NCBI GenBank assembly: GCA_040755415.1
Contig: JBFMAZ010000022.1
Coordinates: 1-64,000 of the forward strand
Direction: 5' to 3'
Length of the DNA stretch: 64,000 bases
Source: QYQD01 sp040755415
GTDB taxonomy: Bacteria; Desulfobacterota; QYQD01
Shown here: piece by piece, positions 8,194 to 17,450 of the stretch
How positions within the stretch are numbered: the first letter of the stretch is position 1
Layout: every line of letters begins with the position of its first letter
Position numbers and translations under genes: made by a program
Notes under the pieces: generated by a model
Seen by the model: only the letters and a program-made list of their open reading frames with translations
Told to the model about the DNA's origin: nothing
Database searches by the model: none

Positions 8194-8781
8194 TCAACCC
8201 ATTGCTGCAAGCTTATCTTCATTACCTATGATAAAGATTTTAGGTGATGCCAGCACTCGTAAAATAAAATGATCCCCGGAGGTCTTTCGCTTTACGAACT
8301 CTTCTTTAGTCAAGATATGCGGGTTAATTTCCCTGCCGATTTGGTCCGGCACTCCCGTTAGCATGCCGGTTAATTTTCTCAGCCCCACGTCTCCAATGAC
8401 CATTAAATCCACATCACTTGCAGCCCCCTCCTCATGACGGGCCATAGATCCAAATACGAAGGCAGTTTTGATTTCAGGATCTTGTTTGAGTACGTTCTGA
8501 ATGACATCTACCAGTCCGGTTGTCTTCAGGACAAGGCTGCGAATATCGGGATAGAGAGGATGCGCTTTATTGGCCCGGTAATAAAGACGGTTCCCGTCCT
8601 TTTGCCTCTGTATCAGATCAAGGCTTAACAGTTTTTGCAACTCCGGCCGCACCGTCCCGATAGTAAGCCCTGAACGTCTCTCAATCTCCCGCACGTGCAA
8701 GGATAGGTCAGCCGGTCCGAAAAGCATCCGAAAAATCTCGGCCCGAACCTTGGATGATAGGATTTTCGCCAGTATATTCAT
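8194..8781 (-). CDS. Winged-helix MNT-type nucleotidyltransferase (HEPN-MNT antitoxin)
   Basis: 195 residues. Residues 1-75 form a winged helix-turn-helix (LHVREIERRSGLTIGTVRPE, then a wing LIQRQKDGNRLYYRAN). The rest is a minimal nucleotidyltransferase with the signature FGSMARHEEGAASDVDLMV, holding the GS and DxD metal ligands. In known MNT-HEPN pairs the MNT protein AMPylates and silences the HEPN ribonuclease. The HEPN gene follows directly. Tandem direct repeats just upstream (8784-8825) probably serve as its operator. Confidence 0.85.
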   Translation of the reverse strand: MNILAKILSSKVRAEIFRMLFGPADLSLHVREIERRSGLTIGTVRPELQKLLSLDLIQRQKDGNRLYYRANKAHPLYPDIRSLVLKTTGLVDVIQNVLKQDPEIKTAFVFGSMARHEEGAASDVDLMVIGDVGLRKLTGMLTGVPDQIGREINPHILTKEEFVKRKTSGDHFILRVLASPKIFIIGNEDKLAAMG

Positions 8782-8783
8782 AA

Positions 8784-8825
8784 TGAATGCTTATACCATA
8801 CAACTGAATGCTTATGCCATACAAT
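8784..8825. promoter_or_regulatory. Tandem 21-bp direct repeats upstream of the MNT gene
   Basis: Two adjacent 21-base units, beginning TGAATGCTTATACC and TGAATGCTTATGCC, differ at only two positions. They lie within 45 bases of the MNT start and overlap a TATAAG-like -10 on the minus strand. Autoregulation by the winged-helix domain is the likely use. Confidence 0.55.
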
Positions 8826-8993
8826 TTTCCCTTTTTTCCCTTTTTCTCCAGCAACTTCCCTAATCGGCGGGGCGTTCTTTCATCCGGCGCCATTCGTTCG
8901 CTTTGTTCATTCGAGACCCCAAAGTACGCAGGCAGAAACGAGCAGAAGCAAAAATACAACGACTCATCTCCAGACCAAGTTGAGGTCAGGGGA

Positions 8994-9236
8994 CTAAGCA
9001 ATCTGAAAGGACTGCCCTAAAGGCTTAAATTCAGCTACTTCGTGACGTTTCAACTTGTCCCGAATCTGCTCAAAACGTCTGACCGTCTCTTGCGAGTACA
9101 GTCGTTCCCCACAGTGAAGGCAGACCTCAGCACGTACTTTAAGCACCGCAGTGTGAAGCCCGCCGCGAAGCAGTTTCTCAACCTCTTTTTCGACCATTTC
9201 ACCCCCACATACGGGGCACTTATTAAATGGCATCAT
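8994..9236 (-). CDS. YgiT/MqsA-type zinc-finger antitoxin
   Basis: An 80-residue protein with two CxxC pairs (CPVCGG at residues 8-13 and CLHCGE at 40-45) spaced as in the N-terminal zinc domain of MqsA/YgiT antitoxins, then a basic helix ETVRRFEQIRDKLKRH. The HTH half of full MqsA is absent, as in many short members. Its ATG overlaps the end of a decayed DUF4258-like toxin frame, the usual gene order of this pair. Confidence 0.8.
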   Translation of the reverse strand: MMPFNKCPVCGGEMVEKEVEKLLRGGLHTAVLKVRAEVCLHCGERLYSQETVRRFEQIRDKLKRHEVAEFKPLGQSFQIA

Positions 9237-9388
9237 GTTTCGGTCTCCTCTCCCGCCAATTGATCCACCGCGTTGGATCGGGGCGATAGACAGTAATCAG
9301 CACAGCCCATTGATTGTCCTTATTATACGCCCATACGCTGTGCACCGGTTCACCGACAAAAGCATTACCGTAAATCAAACAACTGCGT
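9223..9388 (-). pseudogene. Remnant of DUF4258-type toxin
   Basis: Directly upstream of the YgiT antitoxin the minus strand encodes CLIYGNAFVGEPVHSVWAY, then WAVLITVYRPDPTRWINW and a basic tail, ending at TAA 9223-9225. This matches the C-terminal half of DUF4258 toxins. An in-frame stop precedes it and no start with an RBS is visible, so the N-terminal half is lost. Confidence 0.6.
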
Positions 9389-9835
9389 TTTCATTTCTGG
9401 CCTGTCTTTGAGTAATAATAAATGGAAAATATCATGGGATTAAACGAATGGTCAAGGATATTTCCGGCTTCAGTGAACGGATATATGGACGCGCATTGCT
9501 CCCTTAGACGTCATGTAAAGAAGGCAACTGGCTTCTGGATAGGGCCATGCTTGCAGGTACGCCAGACATCCCGGATGTAGGTTTTTTCAAAGACTTTGAT
9601 TAAAGGCCTTGACCGGGGGGCTTGCGGAGGATTCGGTGAATTATTCCTCCTTTTGTGTAGCATTTTTGAAATAGCATAAGTGCTTGATAATTAAACCTCT
9701 TTCTTTCTATCTTCCAGCAATGCCCTGGTCATCAAAGGGGTCAATTTTCGTTGACAATCTACAGCTCCATGCCTGATAATCAAACCGCAAAATTGTTATT
9801 TACTAAGGAAGGTCTGATTAATACCCATTTGTGTC

Positions 9836-9921
9836 GTCATTGCGAGGAGCGTAGCGACGAAGCAATCTCTAACTACTCGATTTGTCTGAAGAATAGATTG
9901 CTTCGCTTCGCTCGCAATGAC
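9836..9921. repeat. Palindromic intergenic repeat (GTCATTGCGAGGAGC type)
   Basis: GTCATTGCGAGGAGCG with GACGAAGCAATCT is answered by AGATTGCTTCGCTTCG with CTCGCAATGAC. This is the widespread bacterial intergenic palindrome. Confidence 0.8.
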
Positions 9922-9930
9922 ATTTTAGAT

Positions 9931-10039
9931 AATTATTACTACGGCAATTAAATATATAAACTTGCCAAATCCCCCCATCCCCCCTTTCCAAAAGGGGGGT
10001 GAGGGGGGATTTAAGTTTTTAATTGCCGTAGTAATAATC
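9931..10039. repeat. Nested palindromic element
   Basis: An inner G/C-tract palindrome (9964-10014) is enclosed by inverted arms ATTACTACGGCAATTAA (about 9935-9951) and its complement TTAATTGCCGTAGTAAT (about 10020-10037). The structure resembles a small non-autonomous element. Confidence 0.7.
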
Positions 10040-10378
10040 AGAGTTTCCCTAACCGGAACGATAAGCCGGTCAAACAGATTTGTATGGACTTGTCTCCTGG
10101 TTTCGGGGTCCCGTTTGTTTCTGACAAAACTACAGCACTCTAACAGGAGGGCATCTTCAATCAATTTTCTCTTAAATCGCTTTCGAACAAAAGTGAAAGA
10201 TTATACAAAAATAAAATTTATGCCGTTAACAGGGAAAGGAGCCCACCTCATGCGGATTTATAGCCGTTACCGGTAAGGAATTGTCACGCATCGATAACCT
10301 GGTTCGTAAGTATTCGATACCCGTACGGTGATATCAGCCCGGTGGACCTGTGTAATGCAAAACCGGAGGTTAATGACA

Positions 10379-11260
10379 ATGAATAAAAAAATGATAAGCG
10401 GATTCCTGTTTTTTCTGTTTTTTTCCCTTGTAGTTTCAATAAGCAGTGGTTATACGTCAGCCCGGAAAACAGAAGAGAAGGTCTTCAGCCTGGCCGTTCA
10501 GCCTACCACGAAACCGGCTATTTCTGTAAAAAGATATCAACCGCTTGTGGATTATCTGAAGGAAGTTACCAAATTAAATATAGAACTTAAAGTTACAGAT
10601 AATTATAAGGATTTTGCCGACTTACAGAAACAGGGAAAGCTGGATTTTGTCATCCAGGATGCGTTTTCTGCCTATCTAATCGCAAGGCACGTCAAATTGG
10701 CACATATAGCGAACGTTATATCGCCGGAAGGAAAGCTTTATGACCCGGGCTATATTATTGCCAGGGCAGACAGCGGCATCAGGCACCTTGCCGACCTGAA
10801 AGGAAAGACATTATTATTTGGACCAAAGGCCAACGCCGCGAAGTTCCTCGCACCATATATCCTGTTAAAAGAGGCGGGGATAGACATGGACAAGGAGTTA
10901 AGCTATGAATTCGGAGGGATGTGTCCCGACAACGCCATGGCTGTATTCCTTGGCGATTATAACGCCAGTGTCGTCTGCGGACTTTATATGGCACAACCTG
11001 ATAAGAAGTTCAATTTTAAGACGGATCTAACGGTTATAGCCAGGACGGGAAACTGGGTCCCTTATTGGGTGGTTTCGTCCCCTGAGCAGACGGATCAGGT
11101 CGTGTTAGATAAGGTAAAACGGGCGCTGCTTGAGCTGGATATGAAGAATCCCCGGACAGCCACAGTCTTCAGTGTTTGTAAATGGAAGGGATTCGCCGCC
11201 TATTCAGGTGAGCTGGATAAGATAGACAGGTTGGTTAAACAGTATGGCGTACCGTATTAA
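10379..11260 (+). CDS. PhnD/PtxB-like periplasmic binding protein
   Basis: About 293 residues with a signal peptide (basic MNKKM, then FLFFLFFSLVVSI). The mature part has the phosphate/phosphonate-binding PhnD fold: FSLAVQPTTKPAISVKRYQP, VDYLKEVTKLNIELKVTDNY, DFVIQDAFSAYLIAR, DLKGKTLLFG and NASVVCGLYM. ATG 10379 is chosen for its GGAGG nine bases upstream. No permease or ATPase lies nearby; a hybrid histidine kinase follows after 29 bases. This suggests the protein senses a ligand for the kinase, or is an orphan uptake component. The ligand cannot be told from the sequence. Confidence 0.8.
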   Translation: MNKKMISGFLFFLFFSLVVSISSGYTSARKTEEKVFSLAVQPTTKPAISVKRYQPLVDYLKEVTKLNIELKVTDNYKDFADLQKQGKLDFVIQDAFSAYLIARHVKLAHIANVISPEGKLYDPGYIIARADSGIRHLADLKGKTLLFGPKANAAKFLAPYILLKEAGIDMDKELSYEFGGMCPDNAMAVFLGDYNASVVCGLYMAQPDKKFNFKTDLTVIARTGNWVPYWVVSSPEQTDQVVLDKVKRALLELDMKNPRTATVFSVCKWKGFAAYSGELDKIDRLVKQYGVPY

Positions 11261-11289
11261 GTCCCCAGAACTGACTTCCGGCAAAAGAT

Positions 11290-13524
11290 ATGAAGCTTAG
11301 GACAAAATTAGCCCTTGCCTTTACAGTAATAATAGTCGCTGTTACCGGAACTATTGCCTTTTTGTCTATCCGGCGCGAGACTGAGACTTTTAAAGAAGAG
11401 CTAAAAAAACAGGGGCTCATTCTGGCCAATACCCTGGCCGAGGAAAGTACGGAGGCCTTTATTATAGATAAGTTCGTTCACACTATGGACTACATCGATA
11501 CTATCTCCAGGCAGGATTACGTAGTCTATGCCATGGTCAGGGATAAGGAAGGCCGGGTGAGGGTCCATAGCGAGCTTAACAAGGTGGGCAAGGTAATTAG
11601 GGACGCAGACCCTGTTCTGGAGAATATCCTTGCTACAGGCAAACCGTATATATGGATCACCAACTCCGGCACAGGAGGCCGGTTATATGACATAGGCGTA
11701 CCGGTTAGGGTAGGGTCAGAGGTGGCTGGAGTGGCCCAGGTCGGTTATTCTTTAAAAAGTATAGAGGCCTCCACGGCAAAGGGCAGCAGGCAGATAATCC
11801 TGATAACCATGGGCGGCATAATCGCCGGGGTCCTTTTCAACATACTTTACAGCAGACAGTTGGTAAAACCCGTTATCAAATTAAAGGAGGCAGCCCATGA
11901 GATCGCCGGCGGCCGCTTTAACACAAGAATAGAGGTCATATCCCGGGACGAGATAGGCGAACTGGCCTCTGCTTTCAACCAGATGTCCACCAATTTAAAA
12001 AACTCCCGGGACGAATTGATAGAGGCCAAGGGCTATACGGACAATATTATAAGATCCATCGTTGATGCCCTGATTGTAGTCGATGCGCAGGGAGTGATAG
12101 AGACGGTGAACAGGGCCGCATTGGATATGTTGGGGTACAGGGCAGATGAGATAATCGGGTGGCCCGCAGATAAGATTCTCGCGGGAGATGCTCCCCTCAA
12201 GGGAGAAAGATTAGATGAACTCATCGCTACAGGTGAATTAAGAAATTGTGAGACGCTTTATAAGGCCAAAGACGGCAAAGAGATCCCCGTTCTTATCAGC
12301 GCCTCGGTAAGAAAGGACAGGGAGGGTAAGACCATACATATAGTCTCTACCGCCAGAGATATCACCGAACGCAAGAAAATGGAAGAAAATCTCCTGAAGG
12401 CCGAGAAGCTCGAAGCAGTGGGCATTCTGGCGGGTGGTATAGCCCATGATTTCAATAACATTTTGACTGGAATTTTAGGCAATATCGGTCTGGCCAAGAT
12501 ACATATGCAATCCGAAGGCATAACCTTTAAGAGGTTAACCGCAGCGGAAAAAGCGGCCCTGCAGGCCAGGGATCTGACCCAACATCTGCTCACCTTTTCC
12601 AGGGGCGGAGCGCCGGTCAAGAAGGCAGCCTCGATTACAGAACTATTAAGGGATTCTGTCATGTTTGCGCTGACCGGTTCCAATGTCCAGTGTGATTTTT
12701 CCATCCCGGCCGACCTCCGTCCGCTTGATATAGATGAAGGGCAGATAAACCAGGTCATCAACAACTTGATTATCAATGCCCTCCAGGCCATGCCGGAGGG
12801 CGGGACCATTAAAGTAGGGGCGGAGAACATAATCGTGGATGCCGGGCAGGGCCTGCCCCTTAAAGAAGGAGAGTATGTAAAAATATCTATTGAAGATGAG
12901 GGGATCGGTATACCGAAGGCACATCTTCAGAAGATATTTGATCCTTATTTCACTACCAAACAAAGAGGCAGCGGCCTGGGGCTCGCCATTACCTATTCTA
13001 TTGTCAGACAACACGATGGATATATTGATGTAGAATCTGAGTTGGGAGTTGGGACGAGATTCTCTATCTATCTGCCTGCTTCCAGTGCAAAGATGGCGGC
13101 CGAAGAACGGCCAGGGGAAGAGATAACCGGAGGAGAGGGAAAGGTACTCCTGATGGACGATGAAGAGGTGGTCAGAGATGTGGCCGGAGAGATGCTGAAA
13201 CACATGGGGTACACGGTGAAATTTGCCAAAGATGGTGTCGAGGCGATAGACTTGTATATGAAAGCGAAGTCGTCAGGCAGGCCTTTTGATGTTGTCATCA
13301 TGGATTTGACTATACCGGGAGGTATGGGTGGTAAGGAAGCTATCAAGAGATTACGGGAGATAGATCCTTCCGTCAAGGCGGTTGTATCCAGCGGCTATTC
13401 CAATGATCCGGTTATGGCTGACTTCAAAAGCTACGGGTTCAGCGGTATCGTAGCCAAGCCCTACAAAATAGAAGAACTGGGCAGGGTATTGGACACGGTC
13501 AGAAAGGGGCACGCACCGGGTTAA
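11290..13524 (+). CDS. Hybrid sensor histidine kinase (HAMP-PAS-HisKA-HATPase-REC)
   Basis: 744 residues. Order: TM1 (about 8-27), a periplasmic sensor region, TM2 (about 170-190), HAMP (about 195-245, with RDEIGELASAFNQM), PAS (about 255-365), HisKA with phospho-acceptor H386 in GGIAHDFNNIL, HATPase with N box NLIINALQAMPEGG and G boxes DEGIGIP and GSGLGLA, then a C-terminal receiver with phospho-acceptor D672 (VIMDLTIPGG). It probably forms a unit with the PhnD-like protein directly upstream. No DNA-binding regulator is adjacent, so the output partner is unknown. Confidence 0.92.
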   Translation: MKLRTKLALAFTVIIVAVTGTIAFLSIRRETETFKEELKKQGLILANTLAEESTEAFIIDKFVHTMDYIDTISRQDYVVYAMVRDKEGRVRVHSELNKVGKVIRDADPVLENILATGKPYIWITNSGTGGRLYDIGVPVRVGSEVAGVAQVGYSLKSIEASTAKGSRQIILITMGGIIAGVLFNILYSRQLVKPVIKLKEAAHEIAGGRFNTRIEVISRDEIGELASAFNQMSTNLKNSRDELIEAKGYTDNIIRSIVDALIVVDAQGVIETVNRAALDMLGYRADEIIGWPADKILAGDAPLKGERLDELIATGELRNCETLYKAKDGKEIPVLISASVRKDREGKTIHIVSTARDITERKKMEENLLKAEKLEAVGILAGGIAHDFNNILTGILGNIGLAKIHMQSEGITFKRLTAAEKAALQARDLTQHLLTFSRGGAPVKKAASITELLRDSVMFALTGSNVQCDFSIPADLRPLDIDEGQINQVINNLIINALQAMPEGGTIKVGAENIIVDAGQGLPLKEGEYVKISIEDEGIGIPKAHLQKIFDPYFTTKQRGSGLGLAITYSIVRQHDGYIDVESELGVGTRFSIYLPASSAKMAAEERPGEEITGGEGKVLLMDDEEVVRDVAGEMLKHMGYTVKFAKDGVEAIDLYMKAKSSGRPFDVVIMDLTIPGGMGGKEAIKRLREIDPSVKAVVSSGYSNDPVMADFKSYGFSGIVAKPYKIEELGRVLDTVRKGHAPG

Positions 13525-13539
13525 AATCCCCCGGCAGTC

Positions 13540-15441
13540 TTACCGGTACTTCTCGAATTCCTCGCCGTACTCGATCTCGGCCTTTTTCTTTAATCCGTCC
13601 AGCCACCCTTTTAAGATGACGTCCCTTTGCATAAGGAGGAGTTTTGCCTTTATGGCGTCCTTCTGCGTCTCGTAAAGATCCTTGGGGGCCTCTTGAGCGC
13701 CGGCCAGATTCACAACGTAAAAGGCGTCCCCTCCCCTGACCGGGTGCCGGACATAAGGATGGGCCGGTGTCAGCATGGACAGTTCCTGCGCTGACCCTGC
13801 GAACGGAAACTCTTTACCGGAAAGGGCGGTTGGAGCTATATACCCGGTCTCGCGCGCCGAAAGACCATATTTGCGAACCAAATCAGAAAATGGTTGGCCG
13901 CTCTTGAGTCCGGATATAAATTTATCGGCCCCTGATTCGGCCAGTTTTGCTGCCTGATTCTCCGTGAAGTCTGCCTTTACCTTTAGTTCAACCTCCTCAA
14001 ATTTTGGTACAAATGACTCCTTTCTCTCCATAACCTCACAGACAAAATAACCCTGTGGCAGTTTGATTAAAGAGCTTACCTCTCCCTTTTTCAGGGCCAG
14101 GGCAGCGCGGTTAAAGCCTGTCTCGCGGCCTACCCCTTCCACTTCATCCTGCTCCGAAAAGAAGCCGGTCTCTATAAGGGGTAATTGCTGGCTCCGGGCA
14201 TATCTCTCCAGTCCGCCGGAGCGTATAATCTGCTCGTATGTCCTTGCCGCCCCGGCCATGGCGGACTCCCGGACCTTATTTTCAGTCAGGAACTTTCTGA
14301 TATCCGGGGCCACTGCGGTCAGAGGTTTTACCGCGGAGGTGACGACCTCGGTCACCTTGATAATGTGCAGCCCGGCCTTACTTCTCACCACCGGGCTGAT
14401 ACCTCCCTTTTCCAGGGAAAAGACCACCTTCTCCAAAGAGGGATCCGTAGTCCCCTGCCGCAGGTATCCGAGGTCTCCTCCCCTGAGGGCAGTTTTGTCT
14501 TCGGAAAACTGCCTGGCCAGCATGGCAAAATCCTCGCCGGATCCAGCCTTCTTAAGCACCTCTTCGGCCCTGGTCTGGACTCCGGCTATATCTTCATCCG
14601 TCGCTGACGGCTTCAGGGCAAAAAAGATATGGCTTACCCTTCGCCTTTCCGGTTCTCTAAATGCCTCCATATTACTTTTATAGTAGCTCTCTACCTCTGC
14701 CGGCGATACATTGACCTTATGTGCATAGTCCTTAAAAAGAAAACGGGCCAGCCGTACCCGCACCCGGGCCGGCACACGATAATCCTCCTGATGACCGGTA
14801 AAATACTGCCGGAGGGCAGGTGCCTCTACTTTAACCTGGTTCTTAAAAGCTGCCGCTGTAAACGGGATATAGGCCAGATTTATCTGGCGGTTGGCGTACT
14901 GAAAGGCATTCCAGACCTCGTCATCCGATACCTTGGCCAACCGGCCCAGCGTATCTGCCACCTTGGCCCAGAGAAGTTCCTTACGTAAACCCTCTTCAAA
15001 AGCAGCCGGGGTCAGGTGTACATTTTCCAGAACACCCCGGTACCTTTCCTCGCTAAACCGGCCTCCTTCATTGAATACCGGCATGCTGCGGATATATTCG
15101 TTGATCTCTTCATCGCTCACCCGGATATCCAGACCTGCCGCACCCTCCTGCACCAGGACGTCCTTTATAATACCGTCCAGAACCACTTTCTCCAGATTCA
15201 TCTTCTTAAGCAGTTCCTCAGACAGGGCGTCTCCGTAGACCTGCTGATAGTTTTTCAGGGCATTACTATAGGCCCTCTGGTAATCAGCCCTGGTTATAAT
15301 CCGGCCGTTTACTTCCGCCACCAGGTCGGCACGCCGGGCGCGCATGGTCCCAATTCCCCAGAAGACAAAGACGACGATGACAGCCCCCAGGATTATCTTG
15401 ATGAGCCAGGCACGGGTGTGCCTACGCATAAAGTCGAGCAT
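13540..15441 (-). CDS. PpiD/SurA-type peptidyl-prolyl isomerase
   Basis: 633 residues of the PpiD type. An N-terminal membrane anchor (residues about 13-30, IKIILGAVIVVFVFWGIGTM) is followed by a SurA-like chaperone domain (VAEVNGRIITRADYQRAY), a parvulin domain at about 265-360 (RRVSHIFFALKP, ALRGGDLGYLRQG, VVRSKAGLHIIKVTE) and a second, diverged parvulin-like segment (GFFSEQDEVEGVG, LIKLPQGYFVCEVMER). It would help fold outer-membrane proteins in the periplasm. The start is well supported by AGGAGGAAAGG. It lies 14 bases after the aconitase gene and probably shares its transcript. Confidence 0.9.
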   Translation of the reverse strand: MLDFMRRHTRAWLIKIILGAVIVVFVFWGIGTMRARRADLVAEVNGRIITRADYQRAYSNALKNYQQVYGDALSEELLKKMNLEKVVLDGIIKDVLVQEGAAGLDIRVSDEEINEYIRSMPVFNEGGRFSEERYRGVLENVHLTPAAFEEGLRKELLWAKVADTLGRLAKVSDDEVWNAFQYANRQINLAYIPFTAAAFKNQVKVEAPALRQYFTGHQEDYRVPARVRVRLARFLFKDYAHKVNVSPAEVESYYKSNMEAFREPERRRVSHIFFALKPSATDEDIAGVQTRAEEVLKKAGSGEDFAMLARQFSEDKTALRGGDLGYLRQGTTDPSLEKVVFSLEKGGISPVVRSKAGLHIIKVTEVVTSAVKPLTAVAPDIRKFLTENKVRESAMAGAARTYEQIIRSGGLERYARSQQLPLIETGFFSEQDEVEGVGRETGFNRAALALKKGEVSSLIKLPQGYFVCEVMERKESFVPKFEEVELKVKADFTENQAAKLAESGADKFISGLKSGQPFSDLVRKYGLSARETGYIAPTALSGKEFPFAGSAQELSMLTPAHPYVRHPVRGGDAFYVVNLAGAQEAPKDLYETQKDAIKAKLLLMQRDVILKGWLDGLKKKAEIEYGEEFEKYR

Positions 15442-15455
15442 ATAACCTTTCCTCC

Positions 15456-17387
15456 TTACAGTGTCTCCCGGACGTAATTGAGCAGCCCTCCGGCCAGCAA
15501 GACCTCCCTTTCCCGCTCCTGGACAGTCAGGTTGACCATAAAACGATGCCCCTGCGTCTCATTAACTACAAAAATGGGTTGTTCAGAGAGGATTTGCTTC
15601 CTGATATCCGGGATAGCTAAGCGGTCATCTGCCTGAATGGAATCATAATCCTCCTCTTTGAGGAACGCCAGGGGCAAGATGCCAAAGTTAATCAGGTTAC
15701 TCCTGTGTATGCGGGCGAAGGACAGGGCCAGCACGGCCTTTATGCCAAGGTACATGGGCCCCAGGGCGGCGTGCTCGCGGCTGGAGCCCTGGCCGTAATT
15801 CATGCCCCCAACAATGAACCCGCCGCCGGCCTCCCTGGCCCGGTCATAAAAGGTGGAATCGACCTGGCTGAAGATATAGCGGGAAATGGCCGGGATATTG
15901 GAGCGGAGTGCGGTGATCCTGGCCCCGGCCGGGAGGATGTGGTCGGTGGTAACATCATGGCCCAGTTTAATCAGGACCGGCCCGGTCAATTCAGAGGGCA
16001 GGGCCTCCCGTCCGGGCAGGGGCTGGATATTGGGCCCGCGGATAATCTCTACTCCCTCAGCCCGGGAAGGCTCCGGAGGCGGGATAATAAGCCTGTCATT
16101 TATCAGATAGCGCCGTGGCAGGGCTACCTTGACCGGCTCACCCAGCGTCCGGGGATCGGTGAGCACACCGGTTAAGGCCGTGGCTGCAGCCACCTCCGGG
16201 CTGGCCAGATAGACAGAGGCGGTCTTTGTCCCGCACCGCCCCTCAAAGTTACGGTTAAAGGTACGGAGGCTTACCCCGCCGGTGGGCGGGGCCTGCCCCA
16301 TACCGATGCAGGGGCCACAGGTATTCTCCAGTATCCGGGCCCCGGAGGCGATGAGGTCACTCAGATAGCCCTTTCTCTCCAGCATGGCCAGGACCTGCCG
16401 GGAACCGGGCGAGATGACCAGACTTACGTTTGGATGAACCGTCTTACCCCTTAAGATCTCCGCCACCGTGGCCAGGTCCTTATAAGATGAATTGGTACAA
16501 CTGCCGATGGCCACCTGATCAACCTTTAAACCCTGCAACTCTGAAACCGGGCAGACCTGATCCGGCATGTGCGGCCGGGCCACCAGGGGAACCAGCCGGC
16601 TCAGGTCTATCTCTATGACCTCATCATAGACCGTGCCTTCATCAGCCACCAGCGGAGCAAAGGAATCGCCCCTTCCCTGTGCCCTCAGAAACGTCCGGGT
16701 GACCTCATCGCTCGGAAATACAGAGGTAGTAGCCCCGGTCTCCGCGCCCATATTGGTGATCGTGGCCCGTTCCGGTACGGATAGCCGGGCCAGGCCGTCA
16801 CCGCCGTACTCGAATATCCTCCCCACACCTCCCTTGACCGTAACCCGCCGGAGCAATTCCAGGACGATATCCTTGGCCGTGACCCAAGGGGCCATTGTAC
16901 CGCTCAGCCTGACCAGTACAATACGGGGCATAACCAGGTGAAAGGGGTATCCGGACATGGCCAGGGCCACATCCAGGCCGCCCGCACCGATAGCCAGCAT
17001 CCCCAGGCCACCGCCGGTGGGCGTGTGGCTGTCCGAACCGAGGAGCGTCTTTCCGGGCACGCCAAAACGCTCCAGATGGACCTGATGGCAGATGCCGTTA
17101 CCGGGCCGCGAGAAGTGCAAACCATACCGGGCCGCTATGCTCTGCAGGAAACGATGATCATCAGCATTCTCAAAACCGACCTGGAGGGTATTGTGATCTA
17201 CATAACTTACGGAAAGCTCTGTTTTGACCCTGGGGACACCAATGGCCTCAAACTGCAGATAGGCCATGGTGCCGGTGGAGTCCTGGGTCAGGGTCTGGTC
17301 GATACGCAGGCTTATCTCCTCACCCGGCGTCAAGTCCCCCTCTACCAGGTGCTGTTTTATGATCTTCTCGGCTACAGATAAATGCAT
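15456..17387 (-). CDS. Aconitate hydratase
   Basis: About 643 residues, the short bacterial/archaeal-style aconitase with the swivel domain C-terminal. Catalyses citrate to isocitrate through a [4Fe-4S] cluster. Cluster cysteines are visible in IGSCTNSSYKD and ENTCGPCIGMGQAP; substrate-site motifs include LGSDSHTPTGGG and, in the swivel domain, MNYGQGSSREHAAL. ATG 17387 is chosen because GAGGAA lies nine bases upstream; a TTG six bases earlier leaves too little room. Substrate specificity within the family (homoaconitase, isopropylmalate isomerase) cannot be excluded, but the single-chain form favours aconitase. Confidence 0.9.
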   Translation of the reverse strand: MHLSVAEKIIKQHLVEGDLTPGEEISLRIDQTLTQDSTGTMAYLQFEAIGVPRVKTELSVSYVDHNTLQVGFENADDHRFLQSIAARYGLHFSRPGNGICHQVHLERFGVPGKTLLGSDSHTPTGGGLGMLAIGAGGLDVALAMSGYPFHLVMPRIVLVRLSGTMAPWVTAKDIVLELLRRVTVKGGVGRIFEYGGDGLARLSVPERATITNMGAETGATTSVFPSDEVTRTFLRAQGRGDSFAPLVADEGTVYDEVIEIDLSRLVPLVARPHMPDQVCPVSELQGLKVDQVAIGSCTNSSYKDLATVAEILRGKTVHPNVSLVISPGSRQVLAMLERKGYLSDLIASGARILENTCGPCIGMGQAPPTGGVSLRTFNRNFEGRCGTKTASVYLASPEVAAATALTGVLTDPRTLGEPVKVALPRRYLINDRLIIPPPEPSRAEGVEIIRGPNIQPLPGREALPSELTGPVLIKLGHDVTTDHILPAGARITALRSNIPAISRYIFSQVDSTFYDRAREAGGGFIVGGMNYGQGSSREHAALGPMYLGIKAVLALSFARIHRSNLINFGILPLAFLKEEDYDSIQADDRLAIPDIRKQILSEQPIFVVNETQGHRFMVNLTVQEREREVLLAGGLLNYVRETL

Positions 17388-17450
17388 ACGCAAAAGTTCC
17401 TCACTTTTTGTAGATATTCAGCCACACATCTGTCCAAAATAAGATTTTTA

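Larger units (their letters stand above)
9389..10378. other. Long gene-free stretch at island border
   Basis: Nearly 1 kb without a supportable gene. It contains short decayed coding-like phrases (about 9450-9510 reads SGFSERIYGRALLP and then a stop), two palindromic repeats (entered separately), and the leader of the PhnD-like gene with its GGAGG. It probably marks the right edge of the defence island. Confidence 0.6.

Noticed and set aside
9925..10164. 79-residue minus-strand frame
   Set aside because: Half of it is palindromic repeat sequence (NPPSPPFWKGG); the remainder shows no family and no start signal.
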